Of a DNA stretch of 64,000 nucleotides, positions 9,207 to 18,098 are shown in pieces. The notes under the pieces are model-generated. The model did not search any database and was not told where the DNA came from. It saw only the letters and a program-made list of their open reading frames with translations. Positions within the stretch are counted from its first letter, which is position 1; each line of letters begins with the position of its first letter. Origin of the DNA: M55B174 sp034716235 (GTDB lineage Bacteria > Patescibacteriota > Minisyncoccia > CAIUEV01 > JAHKAQ01); contig JAYEHH010000032.1 in assembly GCA_034716235.1 (NCBI GenBank), positions 1-64,000 of the forward strand, in the 5' to 3' direction. The translations under genes and the position numbers were made by a program.

Positions 9207-10023
9207 TTATTAAACGATTTAATCTTTCTTTTATTTTTTTATCACTTAAATTCTCATCCTTAGAATCTTTTTGCACAGGAGTATCTTTTTGAGGATAGGC
9301 AATGAATTCAACTTCAGTCTTTTTCTTTTTATTCTTAGCTATTTTTCTGCCCCATTTTAAATTAGGTTTTTTATGGATCCAAGGAATTGTTTTTTTCTTG
9401 AGGAATATTAGCCAAGTAGTGCCTGCTAACCCTCCCATGATTAAGCCTAAAATAGAAAAATAAATAAAATCTGGATAGTTGGTGGTAGCTTTGGTGGGAC
9501 CATTTAAGATTTTTATTTCTAATTCTTCAGCATTTATAAATTCAGGCAAGGTTTCCTTAAGATTTTGAGCGGTTTCTAATGAATATAAATAAACGAGGCT
9601 GGGATTACTAGCAGTAAGTTTAACAAAAATTAAATTGGTCGCAGTGCTGTTTTTAGTGACAATGGATTGCCCCCAACTCTTTCTGTCAATTTTCCATTTC
9701 TTTTTGTTTGAATTCTTAAATTCCTTAATAGCTGAAAATTCACCTTGGGCAGAGAGGTTATCCAAGTCAGCGTCAATTCTCTTCTCCACCTGTTCTATAA
9801 AGAAATCACTTAAAAGAAAATGTTTGGTAAAATTAAGAGCATAAACAATTTTTTCCTGATTTCGTCTTACAGTAATATTGCTTGAATTTGGTTTTTTTTC
9901 TAAAATAACAGCCGAAAAACTGGATTGATATTTGGGAAAACCTATTAAGGCTATTATTAAAAATATTGCTCCACCCAGTAAGGAAAAGAAAATAATCAAT
10001 TTAACTTTATTGAGTTGATTCAT
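9193..10023 (-). CDS. Wzz-like two-transmembrane envelope protein (unknown function)
   Basis: A 276-residue protein. One transmembrane helix is at about residues 8-28, followed by a ~150-residue extracytoplasmic region, then a second helix near residues 186-208 and a basic cytoplasmic tail (KKPNLKWGRKIAKNKKKKTEVEF). This topology matches Wzz/GumC chain-length regulators, although I see no clear Wzz signature. The tail contains no Walker motif, so it is not a fused BY-kinase. Position directly before the DUF4012 gene suggests a joint role in surface polymer assembly. The family assignment is inference from topology. Confidence 0.6.
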   Translation of the reverse strand: MNQLNKVKLIIFFSLLGGAIFLIIALIGFPKYQSSFSAVILEKKPNSSNITVRRNQEKIVYALNFTKHFLLSDFFIEQVEKRIDADLDNLSAQGEFSAIKEFKNSNKKKWKIDRKSWGQSIVTKNSTATNLIFVKLTASNPSLVYLYSLETAQNLKETLPEFINAEELEIKILNGPTKATTNYPDFIYFSILGLIMGGLAGTTWLIFLKKKTIPWIHKKPNLKWGRKIAKNKKKKTEVEFIAYPQKDTPVQKDSKDENLSDKKIKERLNRLINGEF

Positions 10024-10099
10024 ATTAGTTAGATGAAAGATTGCTAATTTTCCAGTTGTTTATTTAAACATAGCAATCACCAAAAGACAAGCCATGATT

Positions 10100-12019
10100 T
10101 TATTCAACTATTTCTCCTCCCGAGTAATCGACACTAATATCATCTTTTAGTTCGGTGTCAATAGCTTCATCGCTTAGTTGATATATTTTTTCCGTAAAAG
10201 TATCTGTTCCAGTAAGGGTAGCTTTATTAATTAGGGTCAATGATTGCCCAATCTGATTTTCTTGAGGAGTAATTGAAACTTGGAAAACGGTTTCCTTAGC
10301 TCCAAGTTGAGTTCCTGTTTGAGCAGGAATTTTTCCAGGATTCCAAACAACTTCATGGGTTCTTTCATCAAAAGTAAGCTCTTTCACCCCAGTAGGATGA
10401 AAATTATTTTTCCAATCTACGTAATCAGGCAGACTGGCACGTACCGTCACTTCGGAAATATCATTATTAACATTAACAATCTTCCAGTGGATTGTATAAC
10501 TGGTTTCTTTTCCAACTTTTGGAGGAATAGGACCAAAATTATTAATAATATTATCATTATAGAATCCGGAATTTTGAAAGAAAACCTTACTATTTACTTT
10601 AATTCTTTTTTCATCCGAAGCGATTAGTTTGTTAGTAGCAATAGGAGTAGGAACATCGGGGCTATCAATTTGAGCGTTAAAAGAAATTTCAAAATTTTTA
10701 TCATCTAAACTATCAGCTGGCAGAAAAGAGAGAATATTAAAAGTAAAGGACACGGTGCCCTCCTCTTGTGGCTTTAGTGTCTGCAATTGAGGAATATTTC
10801 CTCCTCTCCAAACAATTTTTCGTTGGCCGAGATTGAAATCACCATTTTCAGATGTAACAGAATTAAAATCTATGGCCTTACCTTCTAAGGAGGCGACAAT
10901 TGTTACATCTTTCATCGGTAAATCACTAGAATTTTTGTATTTAATTTTAACGAGTAAGGAATTGCCTGAATCGGCATTCCCCTTTTCATCCAAGCCACTT
11001 GATATTTCCTGCTGGATGGTGAGAGGTGAACTTATCATTTCGGTTTGAGCCGATTCTTCTGCTAGGATTGTAAAGTTCTCGTTGTTTCTTATCCCTATTT
11101 GAACGGAAATTATCTTTTTTTCTACGGTAGATCCAATGAGACTCCCATTAATACTTATAGTGGCTTCTTCGCCGGGCGCAAGCATGGACAATCTAAAAGT
11201 ATTACTTTCATCTCCCACGGGAGCAATATTGGCCTCTGAATAAGTGAACCCTCCGGGATAATTAAATTGGGCCTCTATATTTTCCAAATTTTCGTAGGTG
11301 TTATTTTTAATGGTTAAAAGATACTCAGCCAAGTCTCCAGAAGTTATTTGGCGAGTAGCTTCCAACTTAGCCAATATTTTGGAAGACATTACCTTGATTC
11401 CTTGACGGACTTTTCGTTCGTTGGTCTTCCCACCGCTTTTATTTTTGTAGATGAGAGTAGCGTTTAAATAGGTAATAGCTTGCGCTTTCTCGGTTATTTT
11501 TCCTTGGAAAGTAATGGCTCCATTTTTTTGAGCTGACAATTCTCCCAAATTAAATACCATAAAATCTTTTCCAACATCATCAGCTTGTTTATCGGCCTGA
11601 ATAATTTCCAGAGATTCAGGGAAAAATATTTTCAATTGGCAGTCTTGCAGGTCAACTCGGTTGTTGTTGTGGTATAAAAAACTAAAAGAGAACTCTCTGC
11701 CCGTCTCCATAGACTCTGGAGTATCAAAAGAAAGTATTACATTGTTTGGTGAAAATTGTCTTGTTTTATAAAGATAAAAACCATATCCTCCCAATAAAAA
11801 TCCTAACAATACAAAAATTCCTATAATAATCTTAAGTAAAGACTTTTTTTGCCCCAAAGTAACCTCATTTCCTTTTTGCCATTTTTCTTTTTCGGGAGTA
11901 TTATTTTTCGCTCCTCCCTCTTGAGTATTCTGGGGATTGAGCAAGTTGAAATCGTGAGGACGTTTTTCAATTTCGTTTGATTTAGAGCGAAGTTTTTCCT
12001 GTAATTTATTGAGTTTCAT
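10100..12019 (-). CDS. Single-pass surface protein with DUF11/CARDB-like beta repeats
   Basis: A 639-residue protein. About 60 polar residues precede one transmembrane helix (around residues 62-84, KIIIGIFVLLGFLLGGYGFY), followed by a long extracytoplasmic part. That part shows repeated beta-sandwich-like units with phrases such as EFSFSFLYHNNNRVDLQDCQ, LAEYLLTIKNNTYENLENIE and LLVKIKYKNSSDLPMKDVTI, which resemble DUF11/CARDB-type adhesin repeats. There is no LPXTG motif or second membrane segment, so a type II (N-in) anchored surface stalk is likely. It is transcribed with the Wzz-like and DUF4012 genes. The exact function is unknown. Confidence 0.65.
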   Translation of the reverse strand: MKLNKLQEKLRSKSNEIEKRPHDFNLLNPQNTQEGGAKNNTPEKEKWQKGNEVTLGQKKSLLKIIIGIFVLLGFLLGGYGFYLYKTRQFSPNNVILSFDTPESMETGREFSFSFLYHNNNRVDLQDCQLKIFFPESLEIIQADKQADDVGKDFMVFNLGELSAQKNGAITFQGKITEKAQAITYLNATLIYKNKSGGKTNERKVRQGIKVMSSKILAKLEATRQITSGDLAEYLLTIKNNTYENLENIEAQFNYPGGFTYSEANIAPVGDESNTFRLSMLAPGEEATISINGSLIGSTVEKKIISVQIGIRNNENFTILAEESAQTEMISSPLTIQQEISSGLDEKGNADSGNSLLVKIKYKNSSDLPMKDVTIVASLEGKAIDFNSVTSENGDFNLGQRKIVWRGGNIPQLQTLKPQEEGTVSFTFNILSFLPADSLDDKNFEISFNAQIDSPDVPTPIATNKLIASDEKRIKVNSKVFFQNSGFYNDNIINNFGPIPPKVGKETSYTIHWKIVNVNNDISEVTVRASLPDYVDWKNNFHPTGVKELTFDERTHEVVWNPGKIPAQTGTQLGAKETVFQVSITPQENQIGQSLTLINKATLTGTDTFTEKIYQLSDEAIDTELKDDISVDYSGGEIVE

Positions 12020-12037
12020 TTTTATTTTTTTAAATCA

Positions 12038-12781
12038 TTATCCTAAACAATATTTTAGATGATTTAAGACTAATCTCCAAGTTTTTTCAGCCACTTCTTT
12101 TTCAATGCTTAAGTTTCCAATTTTATTTGGAGATTCTTCTAAGAGATAGTTAGCTAATTTTATAGAACTGAAATTAGTTTTTTGAATGGCAATATTAGAT
12201 TGAGAAGGATCATGGCAACAAACAACTCCTCCACTTTCCAGATCATAATAAAGATTGTTTTCTCTGCTAAAACCTTTACCACAATTAGCACATTTTTTAA
12301 GATTTAAACAAAAGCCGGCCGTATTTAATAATTTTAAAGTTAGTCCTGTTTGGTAGAGAGCTAGGCGTATGTCTCCTAATTTTACCAAAGCCATTTTTTC
12401 TAAATAGTTTTTAGTTAGATTAAAAAGAGCAAGAATTTGTTGGGCGCTATAGACATCTTCTGTTGTTAGTCTTTCTATTAAAGCTAAACTCTGGTGAAAA
12501 ACACGATTCTTGGAGGCGGAAAATTTTAAAAAATTGGGTTTCCAAGTTGAAATTGCCCCTGTCAATAAATAATTGTCTTGTCTTTTACGAGGAATAAAAT
12601 AAATTTGAGCAATGCTTCCTGGCTCTAGATGAAATCCTAATTTTGCTTTTGGCTTGCGAGAGCTTTTTGCAAAAAGCTTAACTTTTCCATAATCTTTGGT
12701 TAAGGCTACAAAAAAACTATCAAATTCTCTCGCTTTGAATTTTCTCAGGATAAGACCATGAGTTTTTATAATATTATTCAT
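12038..12781 (-). CDS. recO: DNA repair protein RecO
   Basis: A 247-residue RecO, the recombination mediator that works with RecR to load RecA on SSB-coated DNA. The N-terminal OB fold is evident (HGLILRKFKAREFDSFFVAL, YGKVKLFAKSSRKPKAKLG). A zinc-finger segment near residues 160-195 has CLNLKKCANCGKGF and a downstream CC pair (GGVVCCHD). Length is typical (~240). It follows ileS on the same strand with a 52-bp gap and precedes the envelope cluster by only 18 bp, so it may share their transcript. Confidence 0.9.
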   Translation of the reverse strand: MNNIIKTHGLILRKFKAREFDSFFVALTKDYGKVKLFAKSSRKPKAKLGFHLEPGSIAQIYFIPRKRQDNYLLTGAISTWKPNFLKFSASKNRVFHQSLALIERLTTEDVYSAQQILALFNLTKNYLEKMALVKLGDIRLALYQTGLTLKLLNTAGFCLNLKKCANCGKGFSRENNLYYDLESGGVVCCHDPSQSNIAIQKTNFSSIKLANYLLEESPNKIGNLSIEKEVAEKTWRLVLNHLKYCLG

Positions 12782-12833
12782 GGATCTTTTAATAACGAAC
12801 TAATTATGATATTTCTATTTTGAAATTAGCTAA

Positions 12834-15767
12834 CTATGCCTTAGTGATAGCTAATTTGATTGTTTCATCAGCGATTATCATTTTTCCCTCTAAATCAGTT
12901 TTGTCAGGCATTCCTTTCGTTATTTTTTTAGCTAGAGTTTCCTTGGCAATCAAATCTTCAAAACTAGTAAAGATAGCATTAGCACCAACATAATTAATGG
13001 AGATTCTATCATCAAGTTTATAATTTGCTTTTCGACGCATTTCTTGGATGTGTCTAATAATTTCACGGGCATTGCCTTCTTTTTTAAGCTTGGGTGTAAT
13101 TTGGATATCTAGCCCAACAATAAGTTTATTCTCTTCCTTGGTTTGAATTTTTTTCAAGGATTTAATTTCTTTATGTTCTCCACAGGAAAACTGCTTAATA
13201 TTGGTTTCCTCTTTAATGATTTCCTTAAGTTCCGCATCCTCATAAATATCTTCTTGATTTAGATAAATTCTTTCTAGTGGTTGACGAACTTTGATGCCAG
13301 CTTCAGCTCGAATTCCCAAAACAAGCTTTACAATATTTTGAGCTTTCCGCATTTTCTTTATGAGATCTTTATCGATTAATTCTTTGTTAGCTTTAGGATA
13401 ATCAGTAAGATGAACCGACTCTTCTCGGGTTAGATTCTTATAGATATTTTCTGCCATAAAAGGCATAAAAGGAGCTAATACTTGAGAAAACTTTATTAAA
13501 ACCTCGTATAAAGTTGCGTAAGCTTCGTTTTTATCATTATCATTTTCACTCTTCCAGAATCTCCGTCGGCTTCTCCTAATATACCAATTAGAAAGCTTGT
13601 CAATAAAGCTAGGTAAAAGACGAGCAGCTTTAGCTATTTGATAGCCATCCATCTTTTTCTCGAAATTACTAATCAAAGTATTCAGCTCGGCTAAGATCCA
13701 GCGATCTAAAATATGTTTTGGTTCAATTCCTGCCTCTTCAAAATTTAGTTTCTCCTTGGGATCAAATTTATCAATTGAAGCATAGGTAACGAAAAAAGAA
13801 TAAGAATTCCAAAGAGTTGACATAAATTTCTTTTTCACTTCGGCGATTTCTTTAACAGAAAAATTAATATTCCGAGCTTCCATGATGGGAGAACTCATGA
13901 GATAAAGTCTTAAAGCATCACCTCCATATTCGTCTAGAACAATTTTTGGATCAGTATAATTACCTAATGATTTAGACATTTTCTTTCCGTCATCGCCAGA
14001 GATTACTCCCGTAGCTACCACATTTTTGAAAGCTGGTTGGTCAATCAGGGCTACGGCAAGAACATGTAAAACATAAAACCAAGCTCTAGTTTGGGCAATA
14101 TATTCCGAGATATAATCAGCAGGAAATTTTTGAGAAAAATCTTCTTTATTTTCAAAGGGATAGTGATGTTGAGCATAAGGCATAGCGCCTGACTCAAACC
14201 AGCAATCTAAAACTTGAGGAACTCTCTTGAATGTTCCACCACAATCACATTTAAAATCAACTTTATCTATGTAAGGACGATGGTAGTCATCTAATTTTTG
14301 ACCACTTAGTCGATAAAGTTCTTCGTAAGAACCAACGGCTTTTATTTTTTTACATTTGTCACAACGCCAAATAGGAATAGCTGTTCCCCAGTAACGATCA
14401 CGGGCAATATTCCAATCAGGGGCTGACTGGATACCTTTCAAAAAGCGACCATGCTTTAAGAAGTTCGGTTGCCAATTAATTTTTTCGTTTTCCGTTTCTA
14501 GTTTTTTGCGAATTTTATCAATATTAATAAACCAAGCCGGTTGAGTTTTATAAACAAGCTTAGTGTGGCAACGGTAGCAAAAAGGATAGGAGTGAACCAC
14601 TTTTTGTTGATTATACAAAATTTTCTTTTCTTCTAGATCGGTAATAATTTTAGGATTAACCTTCCAAACATTTTCTCCCTGCCAAGGACCTTCTTTAAAA
14701 TTAGCCTGGGAATCTACATTTTCAATAAGAGGAATTTCTTCCTGACGAGATAAATTAAAATCATCTTCCCCAAAAGCCGGTGCTAGATGAACAATGCCAG
14801 TTCCTTCTTTAGTGGAGACAAAATCTCCTAGAAAAACTCGATGCAAATTCTCTTCCTTGCCACTCCTAAAAGAAAATCCATCGTAGGGAGCGCTATAAGC
14901 TATCCCAGCCAATTCACTGCCCTTAATTTCTTCCAGTACTGCGTATTCATCGGTTAACTGATCTATTCTATCCTTGGCGATAATAAGAGTCTCTCTCTTT
15001 TCGGTTTTTACCCTAACATACTGAATATCTTTCCCAACGGCCAGAGCAGTATTAGCCGGTAATGTCCATGGAGTAGTGGTCCAAGCTAAAAGACTATTGT
15101 CTTTGTATTGCCCTTCGGTAATTTTGAATTTTACAATTACGGAAATATCTTCTACATCTTTATAGCTATCATCCATGGCGATCTCAAAATTAGCCAGTGG
15201 CGTTTCACAGCGAGGACAATAAAGTGAGATGCGAGTATCTTCATAAATTAAATCTTTTTCATAAAGTTCCTTAAAAGCCCACCAAACAGACTCCATGTAT
15301 CCTTTATCCATGGTGCGGTAAGGATTTTTATAATCTACCCATCGTCCGATTCTACCAATAATTTCTTCCCATTCTTCAGTCATTTGACTGACTTGTAAAC
15401 GGCATTCAGTATTAAATTCTTTAATTCCAATTTTAGTTTCAATTTCATTTTTTGATTTAAGCCCCAGTTTTTTTTCTACTCCATGCTCTGCTGGTAAACC
15501 GTGACAATCCCAACCCCAACGGCGATCAACCCGATAGCCTTTCATTGTCCAATATCTAGGGACTACATCTTTGGCGATAGAAGATAAGATAGTGCCGTAA
15601 TGAGGTACTCCTGTGGCAAAAGGAGGGCCATCAAAAAAGCTGTAAACCGGAGCTTCGGTTCGGTTTTGGATAGAACGCTCAAAAATTTTATTTTCTTTCC
15701 AAAATTTAAGAGCTTTTTTTTCTAATTTAATTAAATCTTCTCTGGGATTAACTGAATCAAACATCAA
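12834..15767 (-). CDS. ileS: Isoleucyl-tRNA synthetase
   Basis: A 977-residue class Ia synthetase that charges tRNA-Ile. The HIGH-equivalent is HYGT (residues 56-59, in GPPFATGVPHYGT) and KMSKS is intact (KMSKSLGNYTDP). WTTTPWTLPANTALAV marks the editing domain. Two CxxC pairs (CPRCETPLANFEIA, CYRCHTKLVYK) and a later C-rich stretch bind zinc. The HYGT motif and FESGAMPYAQHHYPF resemble the eukaryote-like type 2 IleRS (the class including mupirocin-resistant enzymes) more than the E. coli type; this is from motifs, not a tree. Start could be Met1 or Met2. A candidate promoter lies 75-103 bp upstream. There is no T-box leader. Confidence 0.95.
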   Translation of the reverse strand: MMFDSVNPREDLIKLEKKALKFWKENKIFERSIQNRTEAPVYSFFDGPPFATGVPHYGTILSSIAKDVVPRYWTMKGYRVDRRWGWDCHGLPAEHGVEKKLGLKSKNEIETKIGIKEFNTECRLQVSQMTEEWEEIIGRIGRWVDYKNPYRTMDKGYMESVWWAFKELYEKDLIYEDTRISLYCPRCETPLANFEIAMDDSYKDVEDISVIVKFKITEGQYKDNSLLAWTTTPWTLPANTALAVGKDIQYVRVKTEKRETLIIAKDRIDQLTDEYAVLEEIKGSELAGIAYSAPYDGFSFRSGKEENLHRVFLGDFVSTKEGTGIVHLAPAFGEDDFNLSRQEEIPLIENVDSQANFKEGPWQGENVWKVNPKIITDLEEKKILYNQQKVVHSYPFCYRCHTKLVYKTQPAWFINIDKIRKKLETENEKINWQPNFLKHGRFLKGIQSAPDWNIARDRYWGTAIPIWRCDKCKKIKAVGSYEELYRLSGQKLDDYHRPYIDKVDFKCDCGGTFKRVPQVLDCWFESGAMPYAQHHYPFENKEDFSQKFPADYISEYIAQTRAWFYVLHVLAVALIDQPAFKNVVATGVISGDDGKKMSKSLGNYTDPKIVLDEYGGDALRLYLMSSPIMEARNINFSVKEIAEVKKKFMSTLWNSYSFFVTYASIDKFDPKEKLNFEEAGIEPKHILDRWILAELNTLISNFEKKMDGYQIAKAARLLPSFIDKLSNWYIRRSRRRFWKSENDNDKNEAYATLYEVLIKFSQVLAPFMPFMAENIYKNLTREESVHLTDYPKANKELIDKDLIKKMRKAQNIVKLVLGIRAEAGIKVRQPLERIYLNQEDIYEDAELKEIIKEETNIKQFSCGEHKEIKSLKKIQTKEENKLIVGLDIQITPKLKKEGNAREIIRHIQEMRRKANYKLDDRISINYVGANAIFTSFEDLIAKETLAKKITKGMPDKTDLEGKMIIADETIKLAITKA

Positions 15768-15841
15768 GGTTAAATGTTAAATGTGAATTAATAAAATGAT
15801 TATTAAAAAATAATCAACACCATTAAAGATGTTCTTTTATA

Positions 15842-15870
15842 AAGATACCTAATTTTTGAAGAATTTTCAA
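15842..15870 (-). promoter_or_regulatory. Candidate sigma-70-like promoter for ileS
   Basis: On the minus strand, TTGAAA and TATCTT are separated by 17 bp, 75 bp upstream of the ileS ATG. The -10 element matches the consensus at four of six positions. No experimental support. Confidence 0.4.
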
Positions 15871-15974
15871 GAGAGAAAGACTAGATATCAAAGTAGCAGG
15901 ATAATATCCTATTTGAACAACATAGAAATGTCCTACTTAGAAATTTGCATGCACATTATAATAGTTTGGATAAT

Positions 15975-16012
15975 TTAAATAAAAGAAGCCCGTGGCGTTG
16001 CCAAAGGCTTCT
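15975..16012 (-). terminator. Rho-independent terminator after the paralogue operon
   Basis: Read on the minus strand, AGAAGCC and GGCTTCT form a 7-bp stem around a 15-nt loop (which can itself pair) and are followed by TTTATTTAAATT. It lies 13 bp past the stop of the 178-residue protein gene and so closes that operon. Confidence 0.8.
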
Positions 16013-16024
16013 GGTTGAAGATTT

Positions 16025-16561
16025 TTAATGAAAGGTCTGTGCTCTTTCGTTTTCATCCGGCTTCTTTTTCCCTCCCTTCATCCCATGCCGGATTACTCTT
16101 ACGATGTTATAACTCCAATACTTCCTCCTGAAGTAGTCTATTAAGCTATCTACTTCTTTGTTAAAGCAAATAGCTAGAAATAAAACACCACTAGGTTGCT
16201 TGACCATCTTGGTTGCATCCGAGAGTGATATTCTATCGTCAATCTCGTTTACTATGAGAACTGTTCCCTCATATGTTTTAACCAAATAAAACATATTGAG
16301 AGTTTCTCCAATTCTTAGAGGGTTAGCTGAGCTGATATTCTCCCATGAATTTTCCTTATATTTTGTATAAAGATGTCTTGACAATCCGTTGAGCTCTTGG
16401 GTTGGGCAAATAGCCATAAAGGAGCCAAGTCCATACTGCTCAATTATGCTAACTATTTCTGCCAGTCGCTTTTCCATAACGGATTCCTCTACCACAATAT
16501 TTCCGACTCCTATATCCAGTAGGGATGCTAGATACACTATATTAAACTTTTCTTTATTCAT
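16025..16561 (-). CDS. Unknown protein with internal duplication, paralogue of the next upstream gene
   Basis: 178 residues, no recognised family. The N-terminal half (through FMAICPTQELNGLSRHLYTKY) and the C-terminal half (LFLAICFNKEVDSLIDYFRRKYWSYNIVRVI) each resemble the neighbouring 117-residue protein (FLLVVCSDNEITGLLRYFRERYQEENIVRII). The repeated core is a hydrophobic strand ending in C, then an acidic turn and an amphipathic helix ending FR-x-K/R-Y. No membrane segment or signal peptide. The start overlaps the upstream gene by 8 bp and is preceded by GGAGGAGAGG, an unusually strong ribosome binding site for this window. A terminator follows. Function unknown. Confidence 0.75.
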   Translation of the reverse strand: MNKEKFNIVYLASLLDIGVGNIVVEESVMEKRLAEIVSIIEQYGLGSFMAICPTQELNGLSRHLYTKYKENSWENISSANPLRIGETLNMFYLVKTYEGTVLIVNEIDDRISLSDATKMVKQPSGVLFLAICFNKEVDSLIDYFRRKYWSYNIVRVIRHGMKGGKKKPDENERAQTFH

Positions 16562-16907
16562 TTTCCTCTCCTCCTTTTTTAAGGGTTGTCTGACGTTGTT
16601 TTTTATCGTCCTTATCTTTCAGGCTCTTTATTTTGCTGTAAGATTTTTCTCTTTCTCCTTCTTCTCTTATTATAATTCTGACAATATTTTCTTCTTGGTA
16701 CCTCTCCCTAAAATAGCGAAGCAGCCCTGTAATTTCATTATCAGAACAAACAACCAATAGGAAATTAGATTCCGATTTTTCAATCTCTTCAGAAATTTTT
16801 CCTACTTGTTCTTCTGGATTGATTGATTCTGCAACCAAAATCCCCTCTTTTGCATCTTCTCCCCCTAGCCGAGTTAAAAAAATCTTGCTAAATCTTTTTT
16901 TGCCCAT
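16554..16907 (-). CDS. Unknown small protein, first gene of the paralogue operon
   Basis: 117 residues. The first ~85 residues form the same module found twice in the downstream protein (KIFLTRLGG, ILVAESINPEEQ, FLLVVCSDNEITGLLRYFRERY). The last ~30 are lysine- and glutamate-rich and probably disordered. A strong Shine-Dalgarno sequence (AAGGAGAGG) precedes the ATG, which is uncommon here. A 42-nt hairpin lies 29-70 bp upstream of the start. The alternating beta/alpha pattern could suit a Rossmann-like or nucleotide-binding fold, but no motif supports that. I do not recognise the gene. Confidence 0.75.
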   Translation of the reverse strand: MGKKRFSKIFLTRLGGEDAKEGILVAESINPEEQVGKISEEIEKSESNFLLVVCSDNEITGLLRYFRERYQEENIVRIIIREEGEREKSYSKIKSLKDKDDKKQRQTTLKKGGEENE

Positions 16908-16935
16908 TTTCCTCTCCTTCTTTTAAAAGGTTTAA

Positions 16936-16977
16936 ATTTCTATTTAATTAGTAAGGTACTACTAACTAAGTAGAAAT
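16936..16977 (-). promoter_or_regulatory. Hairpin/operator in the leader of the paralogue operon
   Basis: An imperfect inverted repeat with 18-nt arms (16936-16953 and 16960-16977, 16 of 18 positions complementary) surrounds a 6-nt loop. It lies between the probable promoter and the strong ribosome binding site of the 117-residue protein gene. There is no U-tract, so it is not a plain terminator. It could be an operator for a dimeric repressor or an RNA structure. The remainder of 16908-17408 has no convincing gene apart from three micro-ORFs. Confidence 0.5.
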
Positions 16978-17151
16978 AGCATAAAAATTAGAGATTGTAA
17001 ATGAAAGAGGGGTTTCTTTTGGAGAGAATTTTTCTTAGATGTATTTAGTGTCGCGATCGTAAGGATAAATTGGATGGAAGACTATTGTAGAAAATATTCA
17101 ATAAAGAGTTAAGTGCCATTCTTTGTATTGCCTTGCTTTTTCATTTCATCC

Positions 17152-17366
17152 TCGTGGTCAGCAATGTCATGTATGTATTTTTCGAAATTATCCATATTAT
17201 TTATTTGGCGATTTATTTTTTAAAAATCTGTTTAAAAAATCTTCTCGATTCATTGACGCTTGTTTTATTTCTCTTTTTTTCCTTCTATATTTTTATCAGG
17301 AACTGTTTTTTTAGTTTGTGGTTTTTCGGTTTTATTTTTAGATGATGACCAAGATTCAATCTCCAT
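17152..17366 (-). other. Micro-ORF cluster of doubtful coding status
   Basis: Downstream of the NadD-like gene on the same strand lie three short frames: 33 codons from ATG 17366 (MEIESWSSSKNKTEKPQTKK...), 18 codons (MNREDFLNRFLKNKSPNK) and 28 codons (MDNFEKYIHDIADHEDEMKK...). Each begins soon after the previous stop. The composition is hydrophilic and plausible for protein. They could be a decayed gene broken by frameshifts or separate small peptides. No ribosome binding sites are visible. Confidence 0.25.
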
Positions 17367-17408
17367 ATTTTAAAAGATGAATTACTAAATATTTTTCTTC
17401 TTACGCAT

Positions 17409-17990
17409 TTAACCACCGTATAAATTGTGGTCATTAATGTATTTTGAAATATCTTCTGGAATATATTTATTGTATTGCCAATCATGTTTTCTTATCAGCT
17501 CCCTTATTTTTGTACTTGATATTTTTATACTAGTTCCGTTGATGATGTCAACATTTTTTTTAGGAAAATCATTTGGTAAAATGTTACCCACTCTTTGGGA
17601 GACAACAAAGGTTTCTTTGTCTAAAATACTTGGGTTTTCATTGTACAAATTCATAATTCCATCAGAACCAATAAGTTGAGTTATGGAAACATCTTTTTTC
17701 GATTTTATTTCACTCATTATTTCATCTGTATACCTCCCCTTATTATCACTCAGTTCATTATCCAGTAGGATGATTGGCAATTCTATTTGGGTTTTCAAAT
17801 AGGAAACAAACAATTTTCCTAAATTTACTCTATGTCTATACGATATATCTATGATTTTATCCCTGCGTTTTCCAGAAGGCATTATCCAAAGCTCATCAAA
17901 CTCTTTTTTTTGCAGTGCTAACCTGATTATTTCAACATGACCATAATGTGGAGGGTTAAATGCACCTGGAAATAAAAGTACTTTTTTCAT
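17409..17990 (-). CDS. NadD-like nicotinate-nucleotide adenylyltransferase family protein
   Basis: I place the start at ATG 17990, giving 193 residues, because the conserved motif then sits at the N-terminus (MKKVLLFPGAFNPPHYGHVEII); an earlier in-frame ATG at 18068 adds 26 residues with no family match. GAFNPPHYGH is the nucleotidyltransferase HxGH site, and STKIRELIRK near the C-terminus is the ISSTxIR motif. Both are typical of NadD/NMNAT, which makes NaAD or NAD from the mononucleotide and ATP. Substrate could instead be another nucleotide or phosphopantetheine-like compound. It lies next to a pyrophosphatase gene, which would pull such a PPi-releasing reaction forward. Confidence 0.75.
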   Translation of the reverse strand: MKKVLLFPGAFNPPHYGHVEIIRLALQKKEFDELWIMPSGKRRDKIIDISYRHRVNLGKLFVSYLKTQIELPIILLDNELSDNKGRYTDEIMSEIKSKKDVSITQLIGSDGIMNLYNENPSILDKETFVVSQRVGNILPNDFPKKNVDIINGTSIKISSTKIRELIRKHDWQYNKYIPEDISKYINDHNLYGG

Positions 17991-18098
17991 AATGTTGTGC
18001 GAAAGTAAAAAGAAAAATATTTTTTGAATGGTGTATTCATTGTTATATGATATGATTTGGTTTTTCAATTTTTCAAATAGATAACTATTCGAGGTATC

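Noticed and set aside
15768..15841. T-box leader for ileS
   Set aside because: The predicted leader is only about 70 nt and lacks a specifier stem or the T-box AGGGTGGNACCGCG sequence.
17991..18068. 26-residue N-terminal extension of the NadD-like protein from ATG 18068
   Set aside because: The nucleotidyltransferase fold starts at MKKVLLFPGAFNPPHYGH; the added residues fit no family member.
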